Assembly: GCF_019175385.1 (NCBI RefSeq)
Contig: NC_083348.1
Span: forward strand, 48,940,950 to 49,004,949
Reading direction: 5' to 3'
DNA length: 64,000 nt
DNA from: Lycium barbarum
Taxonomy: Eukaryota; Streptophyta; Magnoliopsida; Solanales; Solanaceae
The notes under the pieces: model-generated
What the model was told of the DNA's origin: nothing
Database searches by the model: none
What the model saw: only the letters and a program-made list of their open reading frames with translations
Shown: one piece after another, positions 1 through 9,183 of the stretch
How the letters are laid out: each line of letters begins with the position of its first letter
Numbering within the stretch: the first letter of the stretch is position 1
Position numbers and translations under genes: made by a program

Positions 1-195
1 ACTATGTTGGCTATGGAATCATAAATGTTAAGACATCAGGGAAGACCGAGGATAAATTTGGAATTTCGGAAATTAGTTTCGGGAATCACAAAACGGGACT
101 TTTCAAGAATTGGGCCAAGGAAAATATGACACAAAGTTGAGGCCCAAAACTTGTGAAGTGGCCGGCCATATCCATGGCCCAAGCCTCTTCCTTAA

Positions 196-238
196 TGATC
201 ATGTGCTATGCACATGATCAATTATATGGATATATATG
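196..238 (+). promoter_or_regulatory. Palindrome plus TATA box, putative core promoter of LTR A
   Basis: An 11-bp perfect inverted repeat (TGATCATGTGC, spacer TAT, GCACATGATCA; 196-220) is followed 10 bp later by TATATATG (231-238). The same arrangement is in the LTRs of the complete element, with different but still complementary outer arm bases. Promoter function is inferred. Confidence 0.5.
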
Positions 239-2254
239 ATTCGCACTTAGTAATTATCAAGAAACAAAGCAAAAATCAAAGAACACCACAAAACAAGGGT
301 TCGGCCGAAGGCAAGAAAAGAAGAGAAAAAAAATTTCCCAAGCTTTGTTGTTGATCCAAATATCTTACTTTCTACATAGTTGTGAAGTGCTCAAGACCCT
401 CTTCAACGGGGTATAATTAGTTTGGCACAAGAACTACGTTTACGACAAGTCGGGTTTTCAAGAAAAGGTAAGAATTTTGCCCCTTTAATGTTATAGAATT
501 GATATGAATATGTTAAGGATTGAGAATAGACGAGAATCCCGTAACTTTGATGCTTATAGAAAGCCGTGGGTGTGTGTGTTGGTGTTGTAGCCGTGAGTTT
601 CATGAAGTGCAAAGGCATAGGAATTTTATCTCGTTTAGTTGGTTTGTGGCGTCGTTATAACATTTAGGACGTAAATGATTGATTAATGAATTAAATTGGC
701 GTTGGAAAATGATTTCGGAAATTATCGGAAAGTGTATACCTTTTGTATATTTACGTATATCATTGTATATCTTTGATGCTAAGGACTTTAAATATGATTT
801 ATGGTTGATGTTAATGAATTCGGAATGAAACGACGCAAGTTAGAACGTTCGTTGTAAATTTTGGTGTTTTGGGAGAATTATGGAAAGTAAGGGATTTTGG
901 GCAATTTCGTGTATGGCTTGGAATGCATTTGGAATGTGATGGCATAATCTTGAATGAGTGAATGAATACAATAATATGGATATAGATTTGGAATTTTGAA
1001 GTTTGAATGAAAGATTTCCAACTTGTGTAGTAAAGTAGGCTTTTGAAGATTGAATATGGTTTATATTGTTTGATGATGTTTGGGTTGTTGTTGTTGATGT
1101 ATTTTGAGCCGAGATAAGTCTCGGGGGTGTTAGATTTATAGGGGAAATGCTGCCGAAATTTCGGTAGACAAAAATGAAGTTAAAGGCATTTTTAAGCCTA
1201 AGAATCTCAATTGGTAACTTTGACCATTTGCAGATTTCGGACGAAACGGGACTTGACTTTTGGGAGAGCATACGACGTCTGTAAGGTATGTAAAGCTTCC
1301 CACTTCTTCATTTGGCATGTCTTAGTGTGATAGGCGAGTATTGGAACTTCCGGAGCATTTTTGCTCCTCGAAACCCGATCCACAGAAAAGTTACTATTCA
1401 TTCAATTCAATTGAAGCCTAAGGGCTCTATTTTGGCTAGGATGCCACCAATCGCCCGAAACATATTGAAATGTGGTCGGGTAACTTAGAAAGGATTATGT
1501 ATGACCTTTTGGCCCCTAAATGTTCGTAAATTATGTTCGCCACCTCAATTTGACTCGAGGTGGGCCCGCTAACCCCGAGACGCCCTATTTGTCTTATTGG
1601 GCTATCTTTGTGAATAAAGTTTGATATGATACTTTCGATTTTGGAACTCCCTCCTATGAGATATATTTTGAATATTATGATATGCTAAGCTACGTTTTGA
1701 GCCATACGTACCACTTTGGAAACTTTTGTGCAACGGATCTTTGTATCGACTAAGTATTCGCTTATTTTGTGCTATGGAACGATTTGTAAAACTATTATGT
1801 TTTGAAAGACTATTTTGAAGTATGATTTGCATTGTTTGCTCACGACTCTGCTCGTGCCTTATTATGACTTCGTTCACCGGTTCCCGGGCCGGTTATGATT
1901 CGTGCGCCTTACGATACTTCGGCCGTATGCTGTGTTACGGTTCCCGAGGCTTCGCCATAGGGCCGGGTTCCGTTTGGAATTATGCTGTGATATGGCTCGT
2001 GATGCGATACGCTCACCTATGTTTGTGTTTGTGTTCGGAGATACGGAGAGTTGAAACCTTCTGGTGTTATGCTGTGTGTGGCGCCAGCGTCGGAGTGGCG
2101 ACCACGTTCTTAAGCGTTTGCATGATTTCGTTTGCATTATGTATACGTATATGATTTTGATACGGATTTTGACATCCCGATTTGTACTCCACTTTGTTAT
2201 CTGATTTGCTTTCAGTTTTGATCCATATTTCTGTACTCCGTGCTTTACATACTC

Positions 2255-2311
2255 AGTACATATTTCGTACTGACCCCCTTTCTTCGGGGGGCTGCGTTTT
2301 ATGCCCGCAGG
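2255..2311 (+). other. Tandem hairpin module of LTR A
   Basis: Three adjacent short inverted repeats: AGTAC/GTACT (2255-2271), CCCCC/GGGGG (2274-2290) and CTGCG/CGCAG (2292-2310), then GCAGGT. The module recurs in nearly every LTR of the window at a comparable place about 500-600 bp before the LTR end. An RNA-level role (R region, polyadenylation or packaging) is inference. Confidence 0.6.
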
Positions 2312-2824
2312 TGCAGATATCGGTGATCCTCCGCAGTAGGCTTCACTTCTTGCTATTCCGGAGTACTCTTATCCGACCCGGAGTCCACTTTTGGTACAGA
2401 CTCTTTTGCTTTGTATATATTTGGGTATATCTGACTATTTGGGTACGGCGGGGCCCTGTCTCGCCATATGTCTTTGTTTTGAATTCGTAGAGGCCTGTAG
2501 TCATATATGTGGGATGAGGGTCCTGTATGTGTCGGTTTGATTTCGTTTTCTGGTCTTAAAGCGGTCTGTTCATTATGATGGCCCCAAATGGCCCTTATGC
2601 TTACGTTTGCACTTTTGACCGGCGATGTCTATTCCGCCGCTCAGTTTGTATTTGATATGGCATTTTGATTTGGTGCGACCGCTTAAGACATATTTTGATA
2701 TAAATTACGTTTGATATGATTTCGTAAAATTCAGAAATAAGTTTGGATTTGATAATGAATATGTGATTCGGTCTGGGTACCCAGGTAGGGTGCTAGTCGC
2801 GGCCCACGGGGCTGGGTCGTGACA

Positions 2825-3297
2825 TAGAGGATCGACACAGGGGACGCCAGCTAGATAGTGATCATGACAGAGGTCAGCATAAGAGGTCCCGATCTTTAGA
2901 TGTTGCTGGTAAATTTAGAGGAGGTCTGAGGCAACAGTATTGTAGATACCCAGCTTATCCTACAACCAGTGCACCTCCACAATTTTGAGGATCTCAGTAT
3001 GACAGAGTTACTAATTCTGGACAAGAGAACAATTCTCGCACTGCGAGTTTCCAGCAGCAGAGGGGCTTAGGACAGGAGATGCCACCTCCCCTGCGGTGTG
3101 CTATTTGTTGTAAGAACCACTCGAGACCGTGTCGTCGGGATGTATGTTATACTTGTGGGAACCCTAGTCATTTTGACAGGGAGTGCCCAATGAGAGTTGG
3201 GGACGGTATGATGCAAACAAAAGGATCGGTTGCCGCATCATCACCTTCGGTGCTCACTCGAGCACAAGGACTGACTAAGGTATTAGAGAAATTATGA
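2825..3297 (+). pseudogene. Gag C-terminus with zinc knuckles, element B
   Basis: One reading frame runs from the LTR A junction to a stop at about 3297, with one internal TGA near 2987. It encodes a basic Arg/Gly/Gln-rich stretch and then two cysteine clusters: CX2C-X4-H-X3-C (from CAIC) and a canonical knuckle CYTCGNPSHFDREC (CX2CX4HX4C). That pair of clusters is also present in the gag of the intact element at 12182-17047. The N-terminal gag is cut off by LTR A. No protease or pol follows, so the element appears to be a gag-only or internally deleted derivative. Confidence 0.8.
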
Positions 3298-3833
3298 CAC
3301 CCGACAATGGGAAAATCGAGAAGTAATAGGGAGTTCCAAAGACTAAAACAACAATTGTGTGGTTAGTAACATGAGAAACTTTTTCAATTCGGAGGGAGTT
3401 GCATGACCGGAATTTTCTTGGGATCTGTTAGAACTTCAACTTGTTTTAGGTCACGTGGTAAAGGCCACGCAGTAGGATGGACGTGATCAGACCAGCACTA
3501 ATGCACCTGATCCCATCAGAACTTTGAGGTTAAGTATGCTTGGGATAGAGTAGTAGTAGGATGGGTGACCCCCCTGGGAAGTGTGCTAAGGAGACCTACA
3601 GGTTTAGATATAAAGGAAGGATGAGGAACTACAACAGTTTGAGGGAAATTAGAAGCGTGTGAACCTCACGGTTGGAGATTCTAAATGATTGCGAGAGAAG
3701 AGGTTGACCAACCTATGCTAAAAATAAGGCGGTCGGAGCATAAGAAAAGGACAGTCACTTCAAGACATCATTAGAAACGTTGTGGATTTGTAACTACAAC
3801 ATTAGAGGATGAATGATTTTAAGGGGGGAAGAA
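3298..3833 (+). mobile_element. Noncoding 3' internal region of element B with polypurine tract
   Basis: There is no gene here. The segment links the gag stop to the 3' LTR. It contains the 5S-like sequence (3475-3596), a degenerate copy of the pre-PPT inverted repeat (attagaggatgaatga, 3801-3816) and a polypurine tract AAGGGGGGAAGAA at 3821-3833, directly before the LTR start TGTTACACC at 3834. Compared with the intact element, the whole of protease-RT-RNase H-integrase (over 3 kb) is missing. Confidence 0.75.
3475..3596 (+). pseudogene. 5S rRNA-like sequence inside element B
   Basis: About 120 bp resembles plant 5S rRNA in order along its whole length: ACCAGCACTAATGCAC, then GATCCCATCAGAAC, then the A-box-like GTTAAGTATGCTTGGG, then AGTAGGATGGGTGACC and CTGGGAAGT. 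The internal promoter boxes look well kept. The 5' strand start and the last 20 bases deviate, so a working rRNA gene is unlikely. It lies in the same orientation as the retroelement, between gag and the polypurine tract. A Cassandra-type LTR, which also carries 5S sequence, is the main alternative, but I found no matching TG...CA ends with target duplications around it. Confidence 0.75.
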
Positions 3834-4440
3834 TGTTACACCTCGCAGTTTGGACGTTGTGTTCCGTAGGTGTTAACTACTAAATTGTGAAAACTCAAGC
3901 GATATGTGCCTATTTTATGGTTTTAAGGGTTTAAGATCATGTATGAGAAGTATCGAAAGGACTGGAGGGCAAGTGAATGAAGGAAATTAAGTTTGTCGGA
4001 CTTTGGAGAAAATATGAGGAGCAATTTCGGTCCAACATGGCGGAGGAATATCTTTTAGCATATGAAGTGTTATAAGGTGAAACAAAAGCCTAAAAATAAG
4101 TTCGTCGAGTCTAGTTTCCAATGCAACAAATCGCTCATCGATTGGACTTCGGAGTAAAGAATTATAGACGTTACAAGTTCAGCTGACAGAGTAGAAACGC
4201 GTGCTACAGTACCTGTTACACCTCAGAAAAAAAATCCTCCATTGTTGTCCAAGTGAATGGACCCGCGAGGAGTACGAGTATCCGATGTTTTCATGAGTAA
4301 GAAATAGAATTTGTCGACCCTAAGTAAGATTCCAAAGGCAATTGCAATAAGAGATAGGTTATGCTCCATAATGAATAACTATAGGTTCTAAAAATGTGAA
4401 AAGTTGCAGGTTGGCATTCTAGCCAGTTGGTTGTAAAATG

Positions 4441-4695
4441 AAATACGGACCGTAAAGTGGTATACGGTCCGTAAACTGCCATGTCATATTTTGGCTTCCA
4501 AAACTTCAACTTTCTGCCAAATGATCAAATGGTTAAATACGACCTGAAATACGAACTGTAAAGCGGTTTACGGCCCGTAAACAGCGATCGTAAATCACCA
4601 TGTTTCAGACTGAGTTTCTGGTTCTGTTATGATTAAATACGACCACGAAGGATGGTCCGTAAACTGGAATACGGACTGTAAACCAAGTTTACAAC
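4441..4695. repeat. Cluster of TACGGNCCGTA palindromes in LTR B
   Basis: At least five imperfect copies of the 11-bp palindrome TACGG(A/T/C)CCGTA are scattered over 250 bp (for example near 4443, 4462, 4568, 4655 and 4672). The same motif clusters in LTR D and LTR F. Confidence 0.7.
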
Positions 4696-5498
4696 CACTA
4701 TGCTGTTCACTTAAGATCAGATTTTGGGTTATTAAATAAGGGTCCAAGTTTATTATTTTATTTCCACATTTCATCCCTTCTCTCTAAAACATCTCTATAC
4801 ATATATTCCACATGATTTCAAGGGTTATTAGTCATCAGCAACACAAATCAAGTGAATCAAGTGTAAGGAAACCCATTAAGATCATTCAAGTCAAGAAAAT
4901 CTTATTAAAGGAAAACTAGGGTTTTTGCTCAAGAGGAGTATTTCAACCAAGGCTCATTCCTACAACATGTAAGGTAAGATTTATGGTATTTATATGTTGT
5001 TTAAGGTGTTTGAGAGTTAAAATACTTGGACATTAGATGAGTATAAAGAAATGGGTCATGAATGATGAATAGTGACGTTTTGAGAAATAGTTTAAATTGA
5101 ATTGTGATTCTTGTTGTGTTGTGACATGAATGTGTTATAAATGATGTTACGATCATGAAAATGGGCATTGTATATGAATGGACGAAGTCCGGTGATACGA
5201 CCATGACTATGGGTGAATTGGGAGCGAATTTAGGAATCTAGATAATGTGGGTAACGTAAATGATTAATGGCCATTGTTATGGTATTGTGAATGTATTGTT
5301 GACGTTTGGGATTTGATATACATTACGGAGGAATGTCGTATAAATAAAGGAGATGCTGTCCGATTTTCTCTAGCTTTAGTCATATGTGCTAGCTATCGAT
5401 TCTAATGATAGTATGACTTTAATGAAGGTATAAACGCAACCATTGAAAGAGAATGTACAAGTGGTAAATATTCAAACGAAAAGGTATGTAAGGCTAAC

Positions 5499-5503
5499 CC
5501 TTC
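5499..5503. repeat. Target site duplication (left) of solo LTR S
   Basis: CCTTC, identical to 8443-8447 on the other side of the solo LTR. Confidence 0.9.
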
Positions 5504-5796
5504 TGTTATATCTCGCATTTTGTACATTTGGATAATTCAAGATAATTGCGGGAGGTTAAGAGCAAGCCTATATTTTTAACCTTGTTTAGCACACAAGTTG
5601 TTTATAAGAGTTATGGATGTGGAAATGTTAAGTAAGGCTAGGGGAAAAAAGGGAATTTCACAAGACGGTCCATGGTAATATTGAAGAAAGCTAAGGGCAA
5701 ATTTGGAATTTGGAGAATAAAATTTTCATGAATTGCAAAATAAAAAAAAGGGGGGGTTGGGCCTAAGTAAAAAGGCCAAGTGGCCGTCCACCCGTA

Positions 5797-5829
5797 ATGG
5801 GCCAAGGCCCATGTTGGAGTTAATATATG
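5797..5829 (+). promoter_or_regulatory. Palindrome plus TATA box, putative promoter of LTR S
   Basis: ATGGGCC, AA, GGCCCAT (5797-5812) is a perfect inverted repeat; TAATATATG follows at 5821. The layout resembles LTR A and LTR G, with unrelated palindrome sequence. Confidence 0.45.
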
Positions 5830-7865
5830 TAAAGGAAGATGATAAATTCATCTTCAACAATAGAAAGTTCAAGAAATTTTGAGAGAGAGAAAAAAAAGGG
5901 CCTATTCGGCCATAGCCAAGAAAAAGTGAAGCCTTCAATTTTGATCCAAACAAAATATTTCTTCTAGTATTCCTACTAATTCAAGGGTCCTCTTCAACGT
6001 GGCATAATTTTTAGAGCAAGAAGACTCCTCTTTGTTGCAAGTTTATAATCAAAGCTAAGTGAGAAGCTAAGGAGAAAAGGTAAGAATCAACCTTCTTTTC
6101 TATGTCATGGATGGTTGTGAATGTTGTAGTGTGTAGAAATGAGTGAAATTCATGAAAATATGGAGGTAGGGTTGTGGCCGTGTACATGTGTGATGTGTAG
6201 GAACAATGATTCAATTATTTTATTTAGTGTTTTAGTTGTTGTTGTTGTGAATTCTATGTTGATAATGAAAGTTTAATAATTCTAGTTGAAGTTGTAAGGG
6301 TTGGAGAGTTGTCTTAAGAAGCTAATGTGATTTTAATGTCATCTTTGTAGTTATGGAAGGTAATGTTGTTAATGTGTGAATTGTTGGTATAATTCATGAA
6401 TTTGAAAGGAGAAAATGTGTTGTTGTTGTTATTGCATTTGGGAAGTTTTGGGTGGAATGACATATTTGTTGGATTATTTTAAATATAGTACGGATTGGTT
6501 GAAGTATTCTTGAATATTGTTTGAATGGTTTCAGATTAGTACTTGAATATGTGAGCAATTATGAATTGAATGTGAATGGGAAGTCGTCAAAGTTTGTAGA
6601 AAGAAGTTGCTAATGTTAGTATGCGTTTTGAATCGATTGTGGACATTGCTAGAGTAATTGTTGGTATTGTTGTTGATATTTTGGCCGAGGTAAATTCTCG
6701 AATTTGTTGTTGATGATATAGCCGAGTTGGATTCTCGGGGATGATAGTATTTCCAAGGGAAGTGCTGCCGAAATTTCTGTAGATAAAGTATTGGTTTTGA
6801 ATTGGACTCTTAAGTGTTATGGCTAATGTTTGGTATATATGAATATTGTTGTAGATCTTGTGAAGCGAAAGACTTAAGTTCGGATTAGCGTAGAAAGCGG
6901 GCAAGGTATGTAAGGCTTACCTTTCTTTCTTTTGGCATGACCTTTGCGAAATGAACAAATGACATACATGTATTATTTCAAAGAAAGTCCCATTCTTAGA
7001 GCCACTACGATGGCTAGTATCCTTGATTTCCATAAGTTGTTTCATATGATTTTGATCCGTAACTATGATGTTCGAAGATCTATATGATATGTTGCCGAAT
7101 TAGCATTCGAGAGAGAAGTGATATGATTAATGTCTTGACTTGCAAATAATAGCCCGTTCGAGTATTCCGTTGAGTCTTGATATATTACGATATGTCCATA
7201 TGATTCCAAAAAGCTATATATTTGATTTGATCCATAATGATATCCGAAAGGTACTTGATATGATCGTTGCTTTGATTTTCCAAAAATAGCCTCTGAAACG
7301 CTTGTAGAAGGTTCTGTACTTCAAACTCTCATAACTTTCTCATACTAAGTCGGATTGACCCGAAACTCGTTTCTGAGCCTTCAGATGTCGCTAAGTGTAC
7401 GTATTCGTCGAGTCTTGATTTATGTGCATATAGTTTCTCACTACTCTGCTCGTGCATGTGTTATGAACTCTTTCACTGAGTCTCGGGCCGGCACGTATCG
7501 TGCGTATGGTTCGCCGGGTCCCCCGCTTGAGGGCCGGGTGCCATATATGTATTCCGGAGTTAGATGTGTTACGGTGTTATGATGTGTTTATGGTTCGCCG
7601 AACCATATATGATGTGATATTATGATGTGTGACGGAGATTACGGAGAAAATCTTCTAGACTATGATGTGTGTGGTGCCAAAGGCAGGGTGGCGCCACGTT
7701 CCCCGGGTCCCGCAAGGGACCGCATACCGTTCTTGGCATGCATGGTTTGTGTTTCCAGTAAGTCGTGTTTATTAATTTGCATACCGTGCTTACTTTCTGT
7801 ACTAACCTTCTGCACTATTTATTCCGCTTGTGATTCTGTTCATATAATTCCATGCTTTACATGCT

Positions 7866-7922
7866 CAATACATATTTCGTACTGACCCCCTTTCTTTGGG
7901 GGCTGCGTTTCATGCCCGCAGG
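7866..7922 (+). other. Tandem hairpin module of LTR S
   Basis: CCCCC/GGGGG and CTGCG/CGCAG stems are perfect. The first stem (AATAC/GTACT) has one mismatch. Confidence 0.55.
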
Positions 7923-8805
7923 TACAGACGTCCGTGTGAGTGACCCGACAGCTTAGGCTATCCATTCTGCTGCTTTGGAGTGCTCCCTTGTTCTGGAGCC
8001 CACATTTTGGTACAGACTCTTCCGTTGTATATCTTTAGGTATATATTCAGGGGTACGTCGGGGCCCTGTCCCGTCATATGATTCTGTTGTCTTTGTTAGA
8101 GGCCTGTAGACATATATGTGGGTCATAGGTCGTCATTGTTTAGCTATGTCCGTTTGATTTCCGTCTTAAGCGGTTCCATTTGCTATGACGGCCGAAACGG
8201 CCTGTATGACTGTGTATACATATGTATATTTCGTTGGGCGATGTGTTTGATGAAAGCCTTACCGGCTTTTGTGTGATACATTTGCTATATGTGACCGCTT
8301 AAGACGCCATCTGTTCTTCGCATCTATATAAATCAATGTATGCTAAATATGGGTAGGTCATTTGTATATCGATTTGGTAAGTAAGTGTGTATGAGTGTCC
8401 AACTCGGGCACTAGTTACGGCCCACGGGGTTGGGTCGTGACACCTTCTTTCATAAGGCATGGTACTTTGGCCAAATATCTAAATCTTTTATGAGACTAAG
8501 ATATCCTTCAAATGATTTGATCTTCCGAGCTAGTAAGCTCACGATGCGTGATACGCCACCATTGTACTAAATCACTCGTATGACGAGTAAGCCTATATAG
8601 ATAAATGTGATGAATGACGATAATAGTAATAAGGATGTTGATGACGATTATGATAATGATGTAAATAGTAAAGATGCTTATGAGCTATTATGTATATGTG
8701 TCTATGTATGACTATTATGGAACCCCGAGCTTATGAGGCCGGGTATGATATGTGAATAAGTATGTATACGATTACAAAACGCGTGCACACCTCTGCATAT
8801 GGTAT

Positions 8806-8945
8806 GGATAACCCTGACGCCTTGGTAGGGCCAGGTAGATGTGACCCTGAAGCCTTGGTAGGGCCAGGTATGAGTAACCTTGAGCCTTGGGTAGCCAAGT
8901 ATGTATGAAACACCGATCCTACGTGGTCGGGTATGCTATGTATAT
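8806..8945. repeat. Minisatellite in LTR B
   Basis: Three to four degenerate units of about 33 bp around the core GCCTTGGTAGGGCCAGGTA (first two nearly identical, third and fourth diverged). Other LTRs carry unrelated tandem units at a comparable place. Confidence 0.6.
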
Positions 8946-9178
8946 GATATGATTATGTATATGACATGAATACGAATATGATATGACTATGTATATGAAT
9001 GTGAATAAGGGCATGTATACGAATATGAGCACAAATGGGGTACGGGTACTATTATGGAATACGGATAATGATGTATGTACACAAATACGTATTAGCAATG
9101 GAAAGTTCCTATGAAAGGCAAGTAAGTGCATATGACGATGATATTGCTATCTCCCATTCGATGCTATTTCTTATGTTG

Positions 9179-9183
9179 CTATC
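9179..9183. repeat. Target site duplication (left) of the complete element
   Basis: CTATC, matching 20138-20142. Confidence 0.93.

Larger units (their letters stand above)
1..2824 (+). mobile_element. LTR A: 5'-truncated (by window edge) Ty3/gypsy LTR, probably solo
   Basis: Plus-oriented LTR of the same family as the LTRs of the complete element at 9184-20137. The first bases match that LTR from about 100 bp inside its start, and it ends GGGTCGTGACA at 2824. No primer-binding site follows. Instead the sequence continues directly into the reading frame of a different element's gag, so this looks like a solo LTR, or the 3' end of an element, inserted into element B. The 5-bp duplication (tagag on the right) cannot be checked because the left end is outside the window. 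Open frames inside it are chance frames. Confidence 0.85.
3834..5503 (+). mobile_element. LTR B (3' LTR of element B), segment 1 of 3
   Basis: Starts TGTTACACC right after the polypurine tract. This segment carries the palindrome cluster (4441-4695), the GCTG...motif region near 5350 and the conserved GGTATGTAAGGCTAACC box near 5483. It is interrupted at 5504 by solo LTR S. The last five bases, CCTTC (5499-5503), are the left target duplication. Removing both insertions, the LTR is about 2.9 kb. Confidence 0.9.
5504..8442 (+). mobile_element. Solo LTR S (2939 bp) inserted in LTR B
   Basis: TGTTATATCTCGC at the start, GGGTCGTGACA at the end, with a perfect 5-bp duplication CCTTC on both sides and no internal region, so it is a solo LTR left by LTR-LTR recombination. 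LTR N at 62536 is of the same family. Recognisable modules are an ATGGGCC/GGCCCAT palindrome and TATA (5797-5829), GCTGCCGAAATTTC near 6766, AAGGTATGTAAGGCTTACC near 6903, and the hairpin module at 7866-7922. No gene is present; short open frames are chance. Confidence 0.93.
8443..9183 (+). mobile_element. LTR B, segment 2 of 3
   Basis: Begins with the right-hand copy of duplication CCTTC (8443-8447) and continues LTR B (TTTCATAAGGCATGG, the usual sequence after the GGTATGTAAGG box). It holds a short minisatellite (8806-8945) and ends in CTATC (9179-9183), the left duplication of the complete element. Confidence 0.88.

Noticed and set aside
1822..2490. Open frames of about 100 codons in LTR A
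   Set aside because: Composition and position match noncoding LTR sequence; the equivalent frame is broken in the sister LTRs.
3475..3596. Functional 5S rRNA gene
   Set aside because: The terminal helix bases and the 3' end deviate from plant 5S, it is a single copy, and it lies inside a retroelement.
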